Positions 37,467 to 46,527 of a DNA stretch of 64,000 nt are shown piece by piece. The stretch covers positions 62,001 through 126,000 of the forward strand of contig NZ_LANS01000001.1 of the NCBI RefSeq assembly GCF_000964685.1. The letters are read 5' to 3'. The first letter of the stretch is position 1, and the number at the start of each line of letters is the position of its first letter. The notes below the pieces were generated by a model that was given only the letters and a program-made list of their open reading frames with translations, had not been told where the DNA came from and searched no databases. The translations under genes and the position numbers were made by a program. This stretch comes from Anaplasma phagocytophilum str. Webster. Its GTDB lineage: Bacteria; Pseudomonadota; Alphaproteobacteria; Rickettsiales; Anaplasmataceae.

Positions 37467-38789
37467 ATGCAAAAAGTGGCTATAGTTGGGTTACCCAATG
37501 TAGGGAAATCTACTTTATTTAACCGTCTAACAAGAAGGAAATCTGCAATAGTCAGCGATATAGCTCATGTTACTCGTGATAGAAAAGAAGCCTTAGTAGA
37601 CTTTTGTGGACTGCGGTTTATAGCCATAGATACAGGCGGCGTTGCGGACGGAGGTGAAATACAGTCATTAGTAAAAACGCAGGTGCAACTCGCACTTGAA
37701 AATGCCGACGTTGTGCTATTTGTGATAGATGCCCAACGCGCTACAGATTCCCACAGCACATCTCTAGGCAAATGGCTAAGCAAGATAACTAACAAACCCA
37801 TAATCTTAGTAGCTAATAAATGTGAAAGTAATAAAAACAATGTCCACGTGGATACAATGGAATATCTAGGGTTCCTTGGACCTGTGTACATATCTGCAGA
37901 ACATAACTTGGGCATGGCAGATTTATATGAAGCTATTGCCCCATTAATAGAACAGAGTGAAAGGCCTAAAAAAGACCAAGATCGCCCAATAGCAATTTCT
38001 ATAATAGGCCAGCCTAATGTGGGGAAGTCAACATTTGTGAACAGTATTTTAGGCGAAGAGAGAGTAATAACAAGTGGTATAGCAGGCACTACTCGTGATT
38101 CCATAAGCGCTGAATATTCTTATAAGGGCATCACGCTACTGTTGACTGATACTGCAGGCATTCGCAAGCGTACAAAAGTAACTGAGAACATGGAGAAACT
38201 TTCCGTACAGTCTGCAATCCATGCATTATCAAAATCACATGTAGTAATATTAATAGTAGACTTCACACAAGGCATCAGCCAACAGGATCTCTCCATAGCA
38301 AGCACCGCAATAAAAGACGGAAAAGGTATTGTTTTGGCGCTAAATAAAGCTGACCTTGTAAACGATAAAGCCGCAGAAGACGCAATCTTAAACGCAATAC
38401 GGCAGTACAGCAGAGTCGACTTTGATGTTCCTATCATGAAGATGTCCGCACTAGAAAATATTGGATGCGATAAGGTTCTAAGTAAGGCTGTAAAAATATA
38501 TGAGTCCGCAAGCACACACATAAGTACTTCGAAACTTAATAAGTGGCTTGGTACAGCTATAGACTACCACCCTCCACATTTGCAAAATAAGAAAAAAGTC
38601 AGGCTAAAATACATATCGCAAGTTAGCACACTGCCCCCCACCTTCGTAATAGCTACAAACAGTACAGAGGTGGAAAGTACTTATCAAACGTATCTGAAAA
38701 ACAGCTTCCTAAAACATTTTTCCATGCAAGGTGTCCCCATAAGGATGATTTTCAAGAAGGGTAACAATCCCTATATCTCCAAAGACTAG
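37467..38789 (+). CDS. der: Ribosome-associated GTPase Der (EngA)
   Basis: A 440-residue essential GTPase with two tandem G domains, needed for 50S subunit maturation. The first domain has GLPNVGKST (about 8-16), DTGG and NKCE; the second has GQPNVGKST (about 183-191), DTAGI and NKAD. A KH-like C-terminal domain ends with RMIFKKGNNPY. The length is normal. The ATG at 37467 directly precedes QKVAIVGLPNVGKS, as expected. It is convergent with gpmI. Confidence 0.97.
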   Translation: MQKVAIVGLPNVGKSTLFNRLTRRKSAIVSDIAHVTRDRKEALVDFCGLRFIAIDTGGVADGGEIQSLVKTQVQLALENADVVLFVIDAQRATDSHSTSLGKWLSKITNKPIILVANKCESNKNNVHVDTMEYLGFLGPVYISAEHNLGMADLYEAIAPLIEQSERPKKDQDRPIAISIIGQPNVGKSTFVNSILGEERVITSGIAGTTRDSISAEYSYKGITLLLTDTAGIRKRTKVTENMEKLSVQSAIHALSKSHVVILIVDFTQGISQQDLSIASTAIKDGKGIVLALNKADLVNDKAAEDAILNAIRQYSRVDFDVPIMKMSALENIGCDKVLSKAVKIYESASTHISTSKLNKWLGTAIDYHPPHLQNKKKVRLKYISQVSTLPPTFVIATNSTEVESTYQTYLKNSFLKHFSMQGVPIRMIFKKGNNPYISKD

Positions 38790-38894
38790 CGCCAAATCTG
38801 GCAATCTTATCGGCGGTTTCAAGCTACATGTCCTATAACTTCGCAACAACAGGCCCTCACAATACGCAATTTGGATTGCAATCCCTCGGTATAA

Positions 38895-40385
38895 CTAGCT
38901 ATTTCTGGTGATCAAGGAGCACCCTGTCATATCACTAGGCTGAGGTATATTCATAAGATCGAGAACGGTCGGAGCAACATCACACAGCCTACCATCCGAC
39001 AAGCTTATATCACCATCAGCGTTGCATACCACAAACGGAACCATACTTGATGTATGTGCAGTAAATGGTGAATCATTTTGCACATCAAACATCTTCTCAG
39101 CATTTCCATGGTCAGCAGTTATCAGCATAACAGCTCCCGCGTTTACTGCAGCATAAAACACCCTCTGTAAGCAACTATCTACAGTAGTAACCGCTTTTTT
39201 AGCTGCTTCCATATTACCGGTATGCCCAACCATGTCAGCGTTTGCATAATTAACCACCGTCAATGCATATTGCTGAGAATTTATGCGCTCTACCAACGAA
39301 TCAGTTATCTCCACAGCTGACATTTCAGGCTTCAAGTCATACGTACTAACATCAGGCGACGGTATTATTATCCTATCTTCCCCTGTAAAAGGCTCTTCCC
39401 TACCCCCGTTAAAAAAGAACGTTACGTGAGCAAACTTCTCAGTTTCAGCAATACGCAGCTGCTTAAGCCCGCGCTCGGAAATAACCTCACCTAAACTTCT
39501 ATGTATCTCTCTAGGAGGAAATAGACTAGCAATACGCATCTTCTCCGAGTACTGCCGCATACCCAGCACGTTACTGACCTCTGGAAACCTATGCAACAAC
39601 ATACCTAGCAATTGCAAGACACGGTCATTCCGGAAGTTAGTGAATAATACACCATCCTCCGCACCCATACCATCATAATCGCCTATGACCGTAGGTACCA
39701 TAAACTCATCAGTAACTCCACTATTGTAGCTTTTTTCTAAAGCCTCCATTGCACTGCCGCTTCTCGGCCCTGTAGCATACGCTATTGCATCATAAGCTTT
39801 ACATGTCCTATCCAGGCGATTATCCCTATCCATAGCATAGTAACGCCCTGCAACAGTAGCAATTTCGGCATTTAAGTGCTCAATTTTAGCGTTCAGCATA
39901 CCGATATACTTCTCAGCAGAACGCGGTGGAACATCCCTACCATCTAGAATTACATGTATAAAAACCTTGATGCCAAATCCGGTGATAACCTCAATAATGG
40001 TTTCCATGTGCGCCTGAAGAGAATGCACTCCACCATCAGAAAGCAGACCAATCATGTGGCATACCCCACCCTTCGCCTGTATATCGCGCACAAAGTCCAA
40101 CAATTTAGGATTCTTGTGAACCTCATTAATCTCAAGATTAATTCTCAACAGATCCTGAAGCACTATCCTGCCGCATCCTATACTTATGTGCCCTACTTCT
40201 GAATTCCCGACCTGACCTGAAGGCAATCCGACATCCGTTCCACTAGCAGACAAACTACTCATAGGACAGCATGAAACCGCAGTGTCCCAGAATGGCGTAT
40301 ACGCCGCATGAATAGCATCATAACGACCACCACTACCATTACCCCATCCGTCAAGTATACAGAGTACTACGTTGCTCCCAGACAT
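38895..40385 (-). CDS. gpmI: Cofactor-independent phosphoglycerate mutase
   Basis: Interconverts 3- and 2-phosphoglycerate with two Mn2+ (496 residues). It is an alkaline-phosphatase superfamily enzyme. The N-terminal metal site reads CILDGWG, the catalytic serine is in GNSEVGH, and the later metal ligands are NYANADMVGHTG and ITADHGNAEKM, then FTAHTSSMVPFV. HVILDGRDVPPRSA is also typical. In Rickettsiales glycolytic enzymes of this type usually serve in the gluconeogenic direction. It is monocistronic and converges on der. Confidence 0.97.
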   Translation of the reverse strand: MSGSNVVLCILDGWGNGSGGRYDAIHAAYTPFWDTAVSCCPMSSLSASGTDVGLPSGQVGNSEVGHISIGCGRIVLQDLLRINLEINEVHKNPKLLDFVRDIQAKGGVCHMIGLLSDGGVHSLQAHMETIIEVITGFGIKVFIHVILDGRDVPPRSAEKYIGMLNAKIEHLNAEIATVAGRYYAMDRDNRLDRTCKAYDAIAYATGPRSGSAMEALEKSYNSGVTDEFMVPTVIGDYDGMGAEDGVLFTNFRNDRVLQLLGMLLHRFPEVSNVLGMRQYSEKMRIASLFPPREIHRSLGEVISERGLKQLRIAETEKFAHVTFFFNGGREEPFTGEDRIIIPSPDVSTYDLKPEMSAVEITDSLVERINSQQYALTVVNYANADMVGHTGNMEAAKKAVTTVDSCLQRVFYAAVNAGAVMLITADHGNAEKMFDVQNDSPFTAHTSSMVPFVVCNADGDISLSDGRLCDVAPTVLDLMNIPQPSDMTGCSLITRNS

Positions 40386-40704
40386 ACGCTACCGCGTTGC
40401 TCAATGAAAGTGCGATTTTACCTATGTGATTTATGGTAGTAAACAACTATCGTATATACTCGAAATAATTCATAAAAATAATACGAATGCACGCGCATTT
40501 AACTTCCAAAATCATATTGAAAAAATCGATGTCACCGCAGAGCTCATACATTTTCCAACGATATGCCGATAAACGTCCAGATCACCATAATAAAGTGAGC
40601 TAAAGCCTTCATCTCTGCTTGCTTTCTGGCCCAGTTGCTACGATAAGTTACCCTGATAAAGACAACGCACCAATACTCCAAAATATGTTACATACGGATA
40701 GTAA
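40386..40704. other. Intergenic region upstream of gpmI
   Basis: About 320 bp between the end of the first HGE-14-like gene and gpmI, both on the minus strand. It holds the gpmI promoter somewhere near 40390-40500. Nothing else is recognisable. Confidence 0.4.
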
Positions 40705-42363
40705 CTATCGGTAGCGTGCCCGTTTACTAGGTTGTTCGTCTTCATCGTCGTCAGGCGTTTGTGATCTATGAGTGCTAACTTGTGCTTCTTCCAGCATAGA
40801 ACTAGCACCTCCCAATCCTGATGCTGAAGGTTGATCCCACGAATAAGGCATAATCCCTTGATCCTGAGGTGGCACATAGGGAGCTTGTGATCTTCCCATT
40901 CCAGTACTAGTACCTCCTAGCCCAGATGTTGAGAATGGGCTAGATGGATAAGGAACATTCTCTAGGACACGTAGTAGAATATGAGGGGGGGGGGGAACGA
41001 GTTGAGCTCCCTGTCCGGCAGTACCTCCCAATCCTGATGTTGAAGGTTGACTAGGCGAACCACCAGTCTGCTCAACAACATTGCAATATTTTCCGTATTC
41101 CCTTTCGCAAATTTCCATCATTTCTGACAGATATCTCAATGCAGCATCACGCAACTTGACTTCTGCCCCTGGATTTAATAGCAGATCTGCTCCAAGATGT
41201 TGTTCAAGATACCCATAAACAGAGCGCATGTCCACGTACATTTTGCGTACTTTATATGATGCAAGGCTCCTTGATGCAAGGTTCCTTCTTGTGCTAGGTA
41301 AAGTAAGTAAAATTTTAAGACAATGCTCAATTATAGCCGCACTAGCATGCTCTGTATTACCCGTGGAAGCGTATCCTCTGTACATTAGGAATAAAGCACC
41401 AATCGAATGAACTAAAGCACCCACATATCCTTCTAGCTTGCAATATTTAGTGGCGGGCCTAGCTTCTACATCATGTCCCCTTAAATGGTGTACAAGACCC
41501 GTTTTCGCTTTTTTAGCGATAGCAAGATGCCGCTGTGCACTCTCGTCATCACTCACCATCTCTTCACATTTGGCCGAGGTAGCCTCCATAGCATTAAGAA
41601 TCCTTTTTAAGCTACGCTCTGTACAAACACGGACACTATGCAGCGTGTCATTACCAAATAACTCAGCAACCTTACTACAAAGCTCTATGTTATGCCTCAC
41701 CACACGTAGAATAGCCTTTCTACGCTTAGTTTCCTCAGGACCCGGAGAATAATTTAAACATCTGCTTAAAGCTGAAAATTGTACATTTACATGTGTACTT
41801 AAAGCCAGGGCAGCTCGAAACGTACTACTATCATCTCTCGCACCCGCTACACTAACAGACCGCGCGACAAGATCTCTAATACAGCAGTTTACTATGGCAA
41901 TAGAATTAACCAGAATACCACATACCTTGGCTATTTGTAGGTGTGCCCCACGCCCGATAAAGCCTGGGTCCATGAACAGTACCACATTTCGGTTGCAGGA
42001 TGCTGTAGCACAGCCATACAGCGTATCACACAAATTATAGGCTAATTCACACAATACCCGCTCTTGTGCTGTAGCTCCTGCACTCGAAACACTCTCTGCA
42101 GCTAAATCGCGTTCTATTAAATCGCGTTCAATACTTTCAATCCTACGAGCATTCTCTTCAAACGCACTATCTAACCCGCGGATTTCGTCAAATGTACTGC
42201 GCAATTCCAACATACATTCATGCACAGCCGTCAGACATGCTGCATATGTCATCTTCGAAGAGGTTATGGCAGCACATGTCTCATCTCTATATTCCTTAGA
42301 AGAGAGACCACTGTAGGCATATCCAGACATAGCTGGAGTAGTGAATATACGAGGCGTATGCAT
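40705..42363 (-). CDS. HGE-14-like protein, paralogue 1 (552 aa)
   Basis: The fifth and last gene, read leftward, of a tandem family I relate to the A. phagocytophilum HGE-14 proteins. It has no signal peptide. The body (about 1-430) is alpha-helical with evenly spaced cysteines. A disordered, Pro/Ser/Gly-rich tail follows, with STSGLGG repeated, and it ends in the acidic-then-basic EDEQPSKRARYR. A short basic C-terminus on a hydrophilic tail suits a VirB/D4 secretion signal and also resembles a nuclear localisation signal. I set the start at MHTPRIF (42363) because in paralogue 3 a stop codon lies directly before it. A C11 run at 40985-40995 encodes PPPP just before the tail. A shared promoter is at 42397-42426. 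Confidence 0.85.
   Translation of the reverse strand: MHTPRIFTTPAMSGYAYSGLSSKEYRDETCAAITSSKMTYAACLTAVHECMLELRSTFDEIRGLDSAFEENARRIESIERDLIERDLAAESVSSAGATAQERVLCELAYNLCDTLYGCATASCNRNVVLFMDPGFIGRGAHLQIAKVCGILVNSIAIVNCCIRDLVARSVSVAGARDDSSTFRAALALSTHVNVQFSALSRCLNYSPGPEETKRRKAILRVVRHNIELCSKVAELFGNDTLHSVRVCTERSLKRILNAMEATSAKCEEMVSDDESAQRHLAIAKKAKTGLVHHLRGHDVEARPATKYCKLEGYVGALVHSIGALFLMYRGYASTGNTEHASAAIIEHCLKILLTLPSTRRNLASRSLASYKVRKMYVDMRSVYGYLEQHLGADLLLNPGAEVKLRDAALRYLSEMMEICEREYGKYCNVVEQTGGSPSQPSTSGLGGTAGQGAQLVPPPPHILLRVLENVPYPSSPFSTSGLGGTSTGMGRSQAPYVPPQDQGIMPYSWDQPSASGLGGASSMLEEAQVSTHRSQTPDDDEDEQPSKRARYR
40985..40995 (-). repeat. C11 homopolymer inside HGE-14-like paralogue 1
   Basis: Eleven consecutive G on the + strand (C on the coding strand) encode PPPP in the Pro-rich tail of paralogue 1, about 95 codons before its stop. 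Loss or gain of one base would shift the frame and remove the KRAR tail. No other coding region in the window has a homopolymer this long. Confidence 0.95.
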
Positions 42364-42396
42364 CTCATTAACCACTAAACAACTTCACACTCTAAA

Positions 42397-42426
42397 AGTA
42401 TAACACACTGGCTATACGCAGCTCAA
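42397..42426 (-). promoter_or_regulatory. Promoter of HGE-14-like paralogue 1
   Basis: -35 TTGAGC (42426-42421), 18-bp spacer, -10 TATACT (42402-42397), 34 bp before the ATG. The same pair at the same spacing precedes all five paralogues. A short ACTTTTAGAGT hairpin-like element overlaps the leader. Confidence 0.75.
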
Positions 42427-42512
42427 CATTATTACGTTTTTAACTAATAGTAATACCTATAGGATTGGTTTTGATGCGTACCATCACCTGTAATAGTGCC
42501 ATGCAAATGTAG

Positions 42513-43967
42513 TTATTGAAGATTATGCTCTTCAAGCCTGTGGACTAGGTCCGCAATTTCCCCACGAGGAGTTCGTGATCTATGCGCAGTAACTTGTGCC
42601 CCCTCGAGTTCAGAACTAGTAGTTACTGATGTTGAAGCTGATCTTGAGACTGATGTCTGAGTTGATGTTGAGGGTTGACTAGGTGAACCTTCAGCCCGTT
42701 CAACAACATTGGGGCATCCACCATTAAGCGCCCGCCAAATATTCATCATTGCTGCAAGATATCGCAATGCTGCACTGCGCCATTTAATTTCTTGCTGTGG
42801 ATTTAATAGTAGATCTGGTGTAATACATGCTCCTATCTCCTCATAGACAGAATATATTTCCGAGTATATTTTGCGTGCTCTATGTTCTGCAGCTCTCGAT
42901 CTTTGTACGTTATGTAGATTAAGCAAAATTCGAAGGCAACTCTCAATGCTGATTGCAACAGTATAATCTGTATTACCCGTGGAAGCGTATCCTCTGTACA
43001 TTAAGAATAAACAACCAATTGCCTGCACAAAAGCAGCAGCATACCCTTCCTTCCTGAGACGTCTATCACTAACGCTAACTGCTAAGCCTATATATGTCTT
43101 TGAATAGTACACAAAACTTGCTCTCGCTCTCTTAGCAATCGCTAAACGCAGACGTCCCCTCTCGTCATTACGTATAATCTCTTCGCATGCAGTCGCGCTA
43201 GACTCCACTGCATTAAGAATCTTGTTCAAGCAACTCCCTGTACGATTACGGAAACAACGCGGTACGTCCTTATCAACTAACTCAGCAACCTTATTGCAAA
43301 GCTCTATGTTATGCCACACCATAAACAAAATCGCCTTTTTGCGCTTTGTATCTTCAGAAGACAAAGAAGAACTTGAGCATCTGCTTAAAGCTGACGATTT
43401 TACATTTACGTATGCACTTAAAGCTAAGACGGCATTAAACACATTATCCGCGTCACTCTCACCCATCGTACTAACAGAGGGTGTAGTAGCAGTCCTAGCA
43501 CAGCAGTGTACTATAGAAATAACATTTACTAGGATACTACATGCATTAGCTATTTGTAGATGTACTCTACGCTTGATAAAGTCTGAGTCCATGAAGAGGG
43601 CCTCTCTTTTGTTGCACGATGCTGTAGCACAGCCATACAGAGCATCGTACAGACGATGGACTATGCCGTACAACACCCTCTCTCGCACTATAGATTCTGC
43701 GCTCGAAGTACTCTCTGCATCTATGTAGCGTACAAGACTCTCCATCCTACTAACATTCGCCACAAACGCACTATCTACCCATCTAATCTTGTAAAATATC
43801 CCGCGTAATTCCGATGCATATACCGCCACAGCCCTCATACATTCATCATACGGCATGGCACCAGAAATTATGGAATTACGTATAATATCTCTATACGCCG
43901 TAGAGGAGATACCACTGTAGACATATCCAGACATAACGGGACTAGTAAAGATACTGGGAGTATGCAT
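42513..43967 (-). CDS. HGE-14-like protein, paralogue 2 (484 aa)
   Basis: From the conserved MHTPSIF start (43967) this is collinear with paralogue 1: the YSGISSTAYRD motif, GCATASCNKREALFMDSDF, and a helical core with FSALSRC-type cysteines (here SSALSRCSSSSLSSEDTKRKKAIL). Its tail has PSQPSTSTQTS and the family AQVTAHRSRTP motif, but it then ends GEIADLVHRLEEHNLQ. The basic KRxR terminus found in the other four is absent. It is the most divergent of the first four copies. The frame also runs 42 codons upstream of MHTP, through the promoter, which argues against the longer start. The promoter is at 44004-44033. Confidence 0.83.
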   Translation of the reverse strand: MHTPSIFTSPVMSGYVYSGISSTAYRDIIRNSIISGAMPYDECMRAVAVYASELRGIFYKIRWVDSAFVANVSRMESLVRYIDAESTSSAESIVRERVLYGIVHRLYDALYGCATASCNKREALFMDSDFIKRRVHLQIANACSILVNVISIVHCCARTATTPSVSTMGESDADNVFNAVLALSAYVNVKSSALSRCSSSSLSSEDTKRKKAILFMVWHNIELCNKVAELVDKDVPRCFRNRTGSCLNKILNAVESSATACEEIIRNDERGRLRLAIAKRARASFVYYSKTYIGLAVSVSDRRLRKEGYAAAFVQAIGCLFLMYRGYASTGNTDYTVAISIESCLRILLNLHNVQRSRAAEHRARKIYSEIYSVYEEIGACITPDLLLNPQQEIKWRSAALRYLAAMMNIWRALNGGCPNVVERAEGSPSQPSTSTQTSVSRSASTSVTTSSELEGAQVTAHRSRTPRGEIADLVHRLEEHNLQ

Positions 43968-44003
43968 CTCATTAACCAATAGACAACACCTCGATCCGAA
44001 GAA

Positions 44004-44033
44004 AGTGTAGCATACCAGCGTTATGCAGCTCAA
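44004..44033 (-). promoter_or_regulatory. Promoter of HGE-14-like paralogue 2
   Basis: -35 TTGAGC (44033-44028), 18-bp spacer, -10 TACACT (44009-44004), 37 bp before the ATG. It has the same hexamers and spacing as at the other paralogues. Confidence 0.7.
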
Positions 44034-44141
44034 TATTATTGATTTTTTAATAAATAGTAATACCCATAAAATTTGTTTTGATGCATAACGCACCCGTCAT
44101 AGTGGCGCGCCCATGTGCCTGGGACACGTGGCAGCGAAAGA

Positions 44142-45644
44142 TTATGCACTTCGTGATCGTTTACTAGGTGGCTCAAGTTCATCATCACTAGGAGTGCGTG
44201 ACCCATGAGAGGATACCTGTGCCTCCTGCAGCTCAGAACTGGCCTCTGCTGATGTTGAAGGTTGGGCATACGAATGATCCTGCGGTGGTATATAGAACGT
44301 TAGCTGATCTCCTAGTCCCTCAGCAGTACTTCCCAATCCTGATGTTGAAGGTTGGCTAGGCGAACCCTCGGACTGTTCAGGAACATCGAAATAGCCCGCG
44401 TTCATTTCCTTCCAAGTATTCATCATTACTGAAAGATTATGCAATGCAGCATCGCGCAACTTAATTTCTACCTGTGGATTTAGTAATAGATCTGGCGTAA
44501 TATGCTTTTCAATATCCCTGTGGATAGAACACATGTCCAAATGTAATTCTTGTGCCGTATATTCTGAAGCTCCCGCTCTTCTGACCTTATATTTATAGAG
44601 AGTAAGCAACATTTGAAGACAATGCTCAATTTTACTCGCAACAACATGCCCTGTATTACCCGTGGAAGCATATACTCTGTGCATTGAGAATAAACTACCA
44701 ATTGCATACACTAAAGCTTGCACATACTTGTCATGCCTGAAACTTTTAAAAGCAACGCTCAGTCCTAAACTTTTATATGTCTTGAAATGGTGTAAAAAAC
44801 CTGTTCTCGCTTTTTTAGCGAGAGCTAGGCGGTTCTTTGCACTATCGTTATCACTCACCATCTCTTCGCATTCAGCCGAGGTAGACCCAACTGCATCAAG
44901 CATACTGTTTAAGCAACTCACCGTACGATCACGGAAACAATATGGAATCTCCGGATCAACTAGCTCAGCAACCTTATTACAAAGCTCTATGTTATGCCTC
45001 ACCACACGTAGAATAGCCTTTCTACGCTTAGTTTCCTCAGGACCCGGAGAATAATTTAAACATCTGCTTAAAGCTGAAAATTGTACATTTACATATGCAC
45101 TTAAAGTTAGACCAGCGTGAAACACACTATGCGCATCACTCCCACCCATTACACTAGCAGAACGCATGGTAATGGTTTTAATTAAGCAGTTCACTACGAC
45201 AATAGAATTAACCAATATGCCACATGCCTTAGCTATTTGTAGGTGTGCCTTACGCTTAATAAAGTCTTGATCCATGAACAGCGGCACTTCTTTGTTGCAC
45301 TGCGCCGTGGTGCAGTCCTGCAACGCGTCGCACAACCGATTGATCAAACTATACAACACCCCCGCTTTATGTTCTGCGCTTGAAGCACCTTCTGCATCAG
45401 TTATACAGCTGTCAATACTGTCTATATTATCAGCTGCCGCAAACACGGCATCTATACCCCGGAGCTCGCTAAACGTATTACGTAACTCCAATGCGAATTC
45501 ACGTAGAACCTTCATGCATTCATCATACGGCTTTAAACCGGAGGTTATGGCTCTACATAAAGAATCTTTATATTCCGCAGAAGAAATGCCTTTGTAGGCA
45601 TATCCAGACATAGCTGGAGTAGTGAATATACGAGGCGTATGCAT
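44142..45644 (-). CDS. HGE-14-like protein, paralogue 3 (500 aa)
   Basis: It starts MHTPRIFTTPAMSGYAYKG. A TAG codon lies directly upstream in frame, which fixes this start and, by comparison, the starts of the other copies. The core has CTTAQCNKEVPLFMDQDF, then FSALSRCLNYSPGPEETKRR shared with paralogues 1 and 4. The tail is Pro/Ser-rich (PSQPSTSGLGS) with AQVSSHGSRTP and the terminus LEPPSKRSRSA. Bases 44545-45082 are essentially identical to 47591-48128 in paralogue 4 while the flanks differ, a sign of gene conversion. It has no signal peptide or membrane segment, so export, if any, would be by the type IV system. Confidence 0.86.
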   Translation of the reverse strand: MHTPRIFTTPAMSGYAYKGISSAEYKDSLCRAITSGLKPYDECMKVLREFALELRNTFSELRGIDAVFAAADNIDSIDSCITDAEGASSAEHKAGVLYSLINRLCDALQDCTTAQCNKEVPLFMDQDFIKRKAHLQIAKACGILVNSIVVVNCLIKTITMRSASVMGGSDAHSVFHAGLTLSAYVNVQFSALSRCLNYSPGPEETKRRKAILRVVRHNIELCNKVAELVDPEIPYCFRDRTVSCLNSMLDAVGSTSAECEEMVSDNDSAKNRLALAKKARTGFLHHFKTYKSLGLSVAFKSFRHDKYVQALVYAIGSLFSMHRVYASTGNTGHVVASKIEHCLQMLLTLYKYKVRRAGASEYTAQELHLDMCSIHRDIEKHITPDLLLNPQVEIKLRDAALHNLSVMMNTWKEMNAGYFDVPEQSEGSPSQPSTSGLGSTAEGLGDQLTFYIPPQDHSYAQPSTSAEASSELQEAQVSSHGSRTPSDDELEPPSKRSRSA

Positions 45645-45678
45645 CTAATTAACCACTGGAACAACTTCACACTCTAAA

Positions 45679-45708
45679 AGTGTAACACACTGGCTATACG
45701 CAGCTCAA
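45679..45708 (-). promoter_or_regulatory. Promoter of HGE-14-like paralogue 3
   Basis: -35 TTGAGC (45708-45703), 18-bp spacer, -10 TACACT (45684-45679), 35 bp before the ATG. It is nearly identical to the paralogue 1 element over some 60 bp. Confidence 0.72.
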
Positions 45709-46206
45709 TATTATTACTTTTTTTAATGAATAGTAATACCCATAGGATGAGGTGTTTAGTTTTGATGCAGAACATCACCCGTCATAATGGCAGGCCCATA
45801 TAGTTGAGAAACGCGGAAGCATAAAAGAGACCATAATGTGAAACTCAATTACGCTTAAAAGCGTTTCTAAACGCAGCTCTAGCCTGAGAAATAAAGACTG
45901 AAAAACATTTGCCACCTATACCAGACACAATTTAGAAGGTGTACAGCGGGAAAAACACGCGTTCTAAATCTATGCACCATGAAGTGTCCATACCGAATGC
46001 ATCTCCAAGACCAATTCACTAAGAACCATATCAACTACTACACACAAATGCATATACGTATGAAAAAATAAAAAAGTTCTGTGATAGATTTAATAAAGAA
46101 GTGCGGGGAATATAAACCTTGTTTGCTTACTGAATACAAAACATGCTTAAGACAATATTAAGAATTCTCGATTAGAGCTGGCCTTTTCCAACGTGGTTAT
46201 TGATAA
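45709..46206. other. Gap between paralogue 3 and the 106-aa gene
   Basis: It begins with the conserved upstream cassette of the HGE-14-like genes (AATAGTAATACCCATAGGATG and following, to about 45800). The rest has no supported gene. Two overlapping perfect palindromes stand out at 45851-45874. The promoter of the + strand gene at 46207 should lie near 46080-46190. Confidence 0.45.
45851..45874. repeat. Overlapping short palindromes
   Basis: ACGCTTAAAAGCGT (45851-45864) is a perfect 14-bp palindrome, and GCGTTTCTAAACGC (45861-45874) is a second inverted repeat that shares GCGT with it. The two hairpins would be mutually exclusive in RNA. There is no T-run behind either, so a standard terminator is unlikely. 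Confidence 0.6.
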
Positions 46207-46527
46207 GTGAGAGAGAGGCTTCTCGAATATATAACAGAGCTAAAAACACAAATTGTTTTTGTGCTAAAAAAAGAACTTGAGGCTCTGAGTGTGTGTGATA
46301 TTCAGAGATTTAAGGCATTGCAAGATATAGAAGGCAAGCTACTCCTGTTGCTTAGCAAAGCGTCCAAAAAAGTGAAAAAGGACGCTACTATAGTGCGTGA
46401 TAGTGATTACAATACCGTCGAAAAACTTACTACCGTATGCATTGAATTCGATAGATGTCTAGCGATGAAGCATGATGCTTTATCAAGTCTGCAAAACTCT
46501 GCCGCTGGTGTTTTGCTCAATGAGTGA
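46207..46527 (+). CDS. Small helical protein of unknown function, 106 aa
   Basis: I do not recognise this family. It starts at a GTG immediately after an in-frame TAA, so the start cannot be further upstream. The sequence is almost wholly amphipathic helix with heptad-like Leu spacing (KKELEALSVCDIQRFKAL, then DIEGKLLLLLSKASKKVKKD), lysine-rich in the middle, and could form a coiled coil. It is the only + strand gene inside the HGE-14-like cluster and shares no sequence with it. No strong ribosome binding site is visible. Composition and length favour a real gene, perhaps a small chaperone-like or scaffold protein, but that is speculation. Confidence 0.55.
   Translation: MRERLLEYITELKTQIVFVLKKELEALSVCDIQRFKALQDIEGKLLLLLSKASKKVKKDATIVRDSDYNTVEKLTTVCIEFDRCLAMKHDALSSLQNSAAGVLLNE

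Noticed and set aside
43968..44093. N-terminal membrane extension of HGE-14-like paralogue 2
   Set aside because: The extra 42 codons run through the conserved promoter, and in paralogue 3 a stop codon precedes the common MHTP start.
44662..45054. 130-codon + strand frame found identically at 47708-48100
   Set aside because: It is the antisense shadow of the block shared by HGE-14-like paralogues 3 and 4. Its conservation comes from the gene conversion tract.
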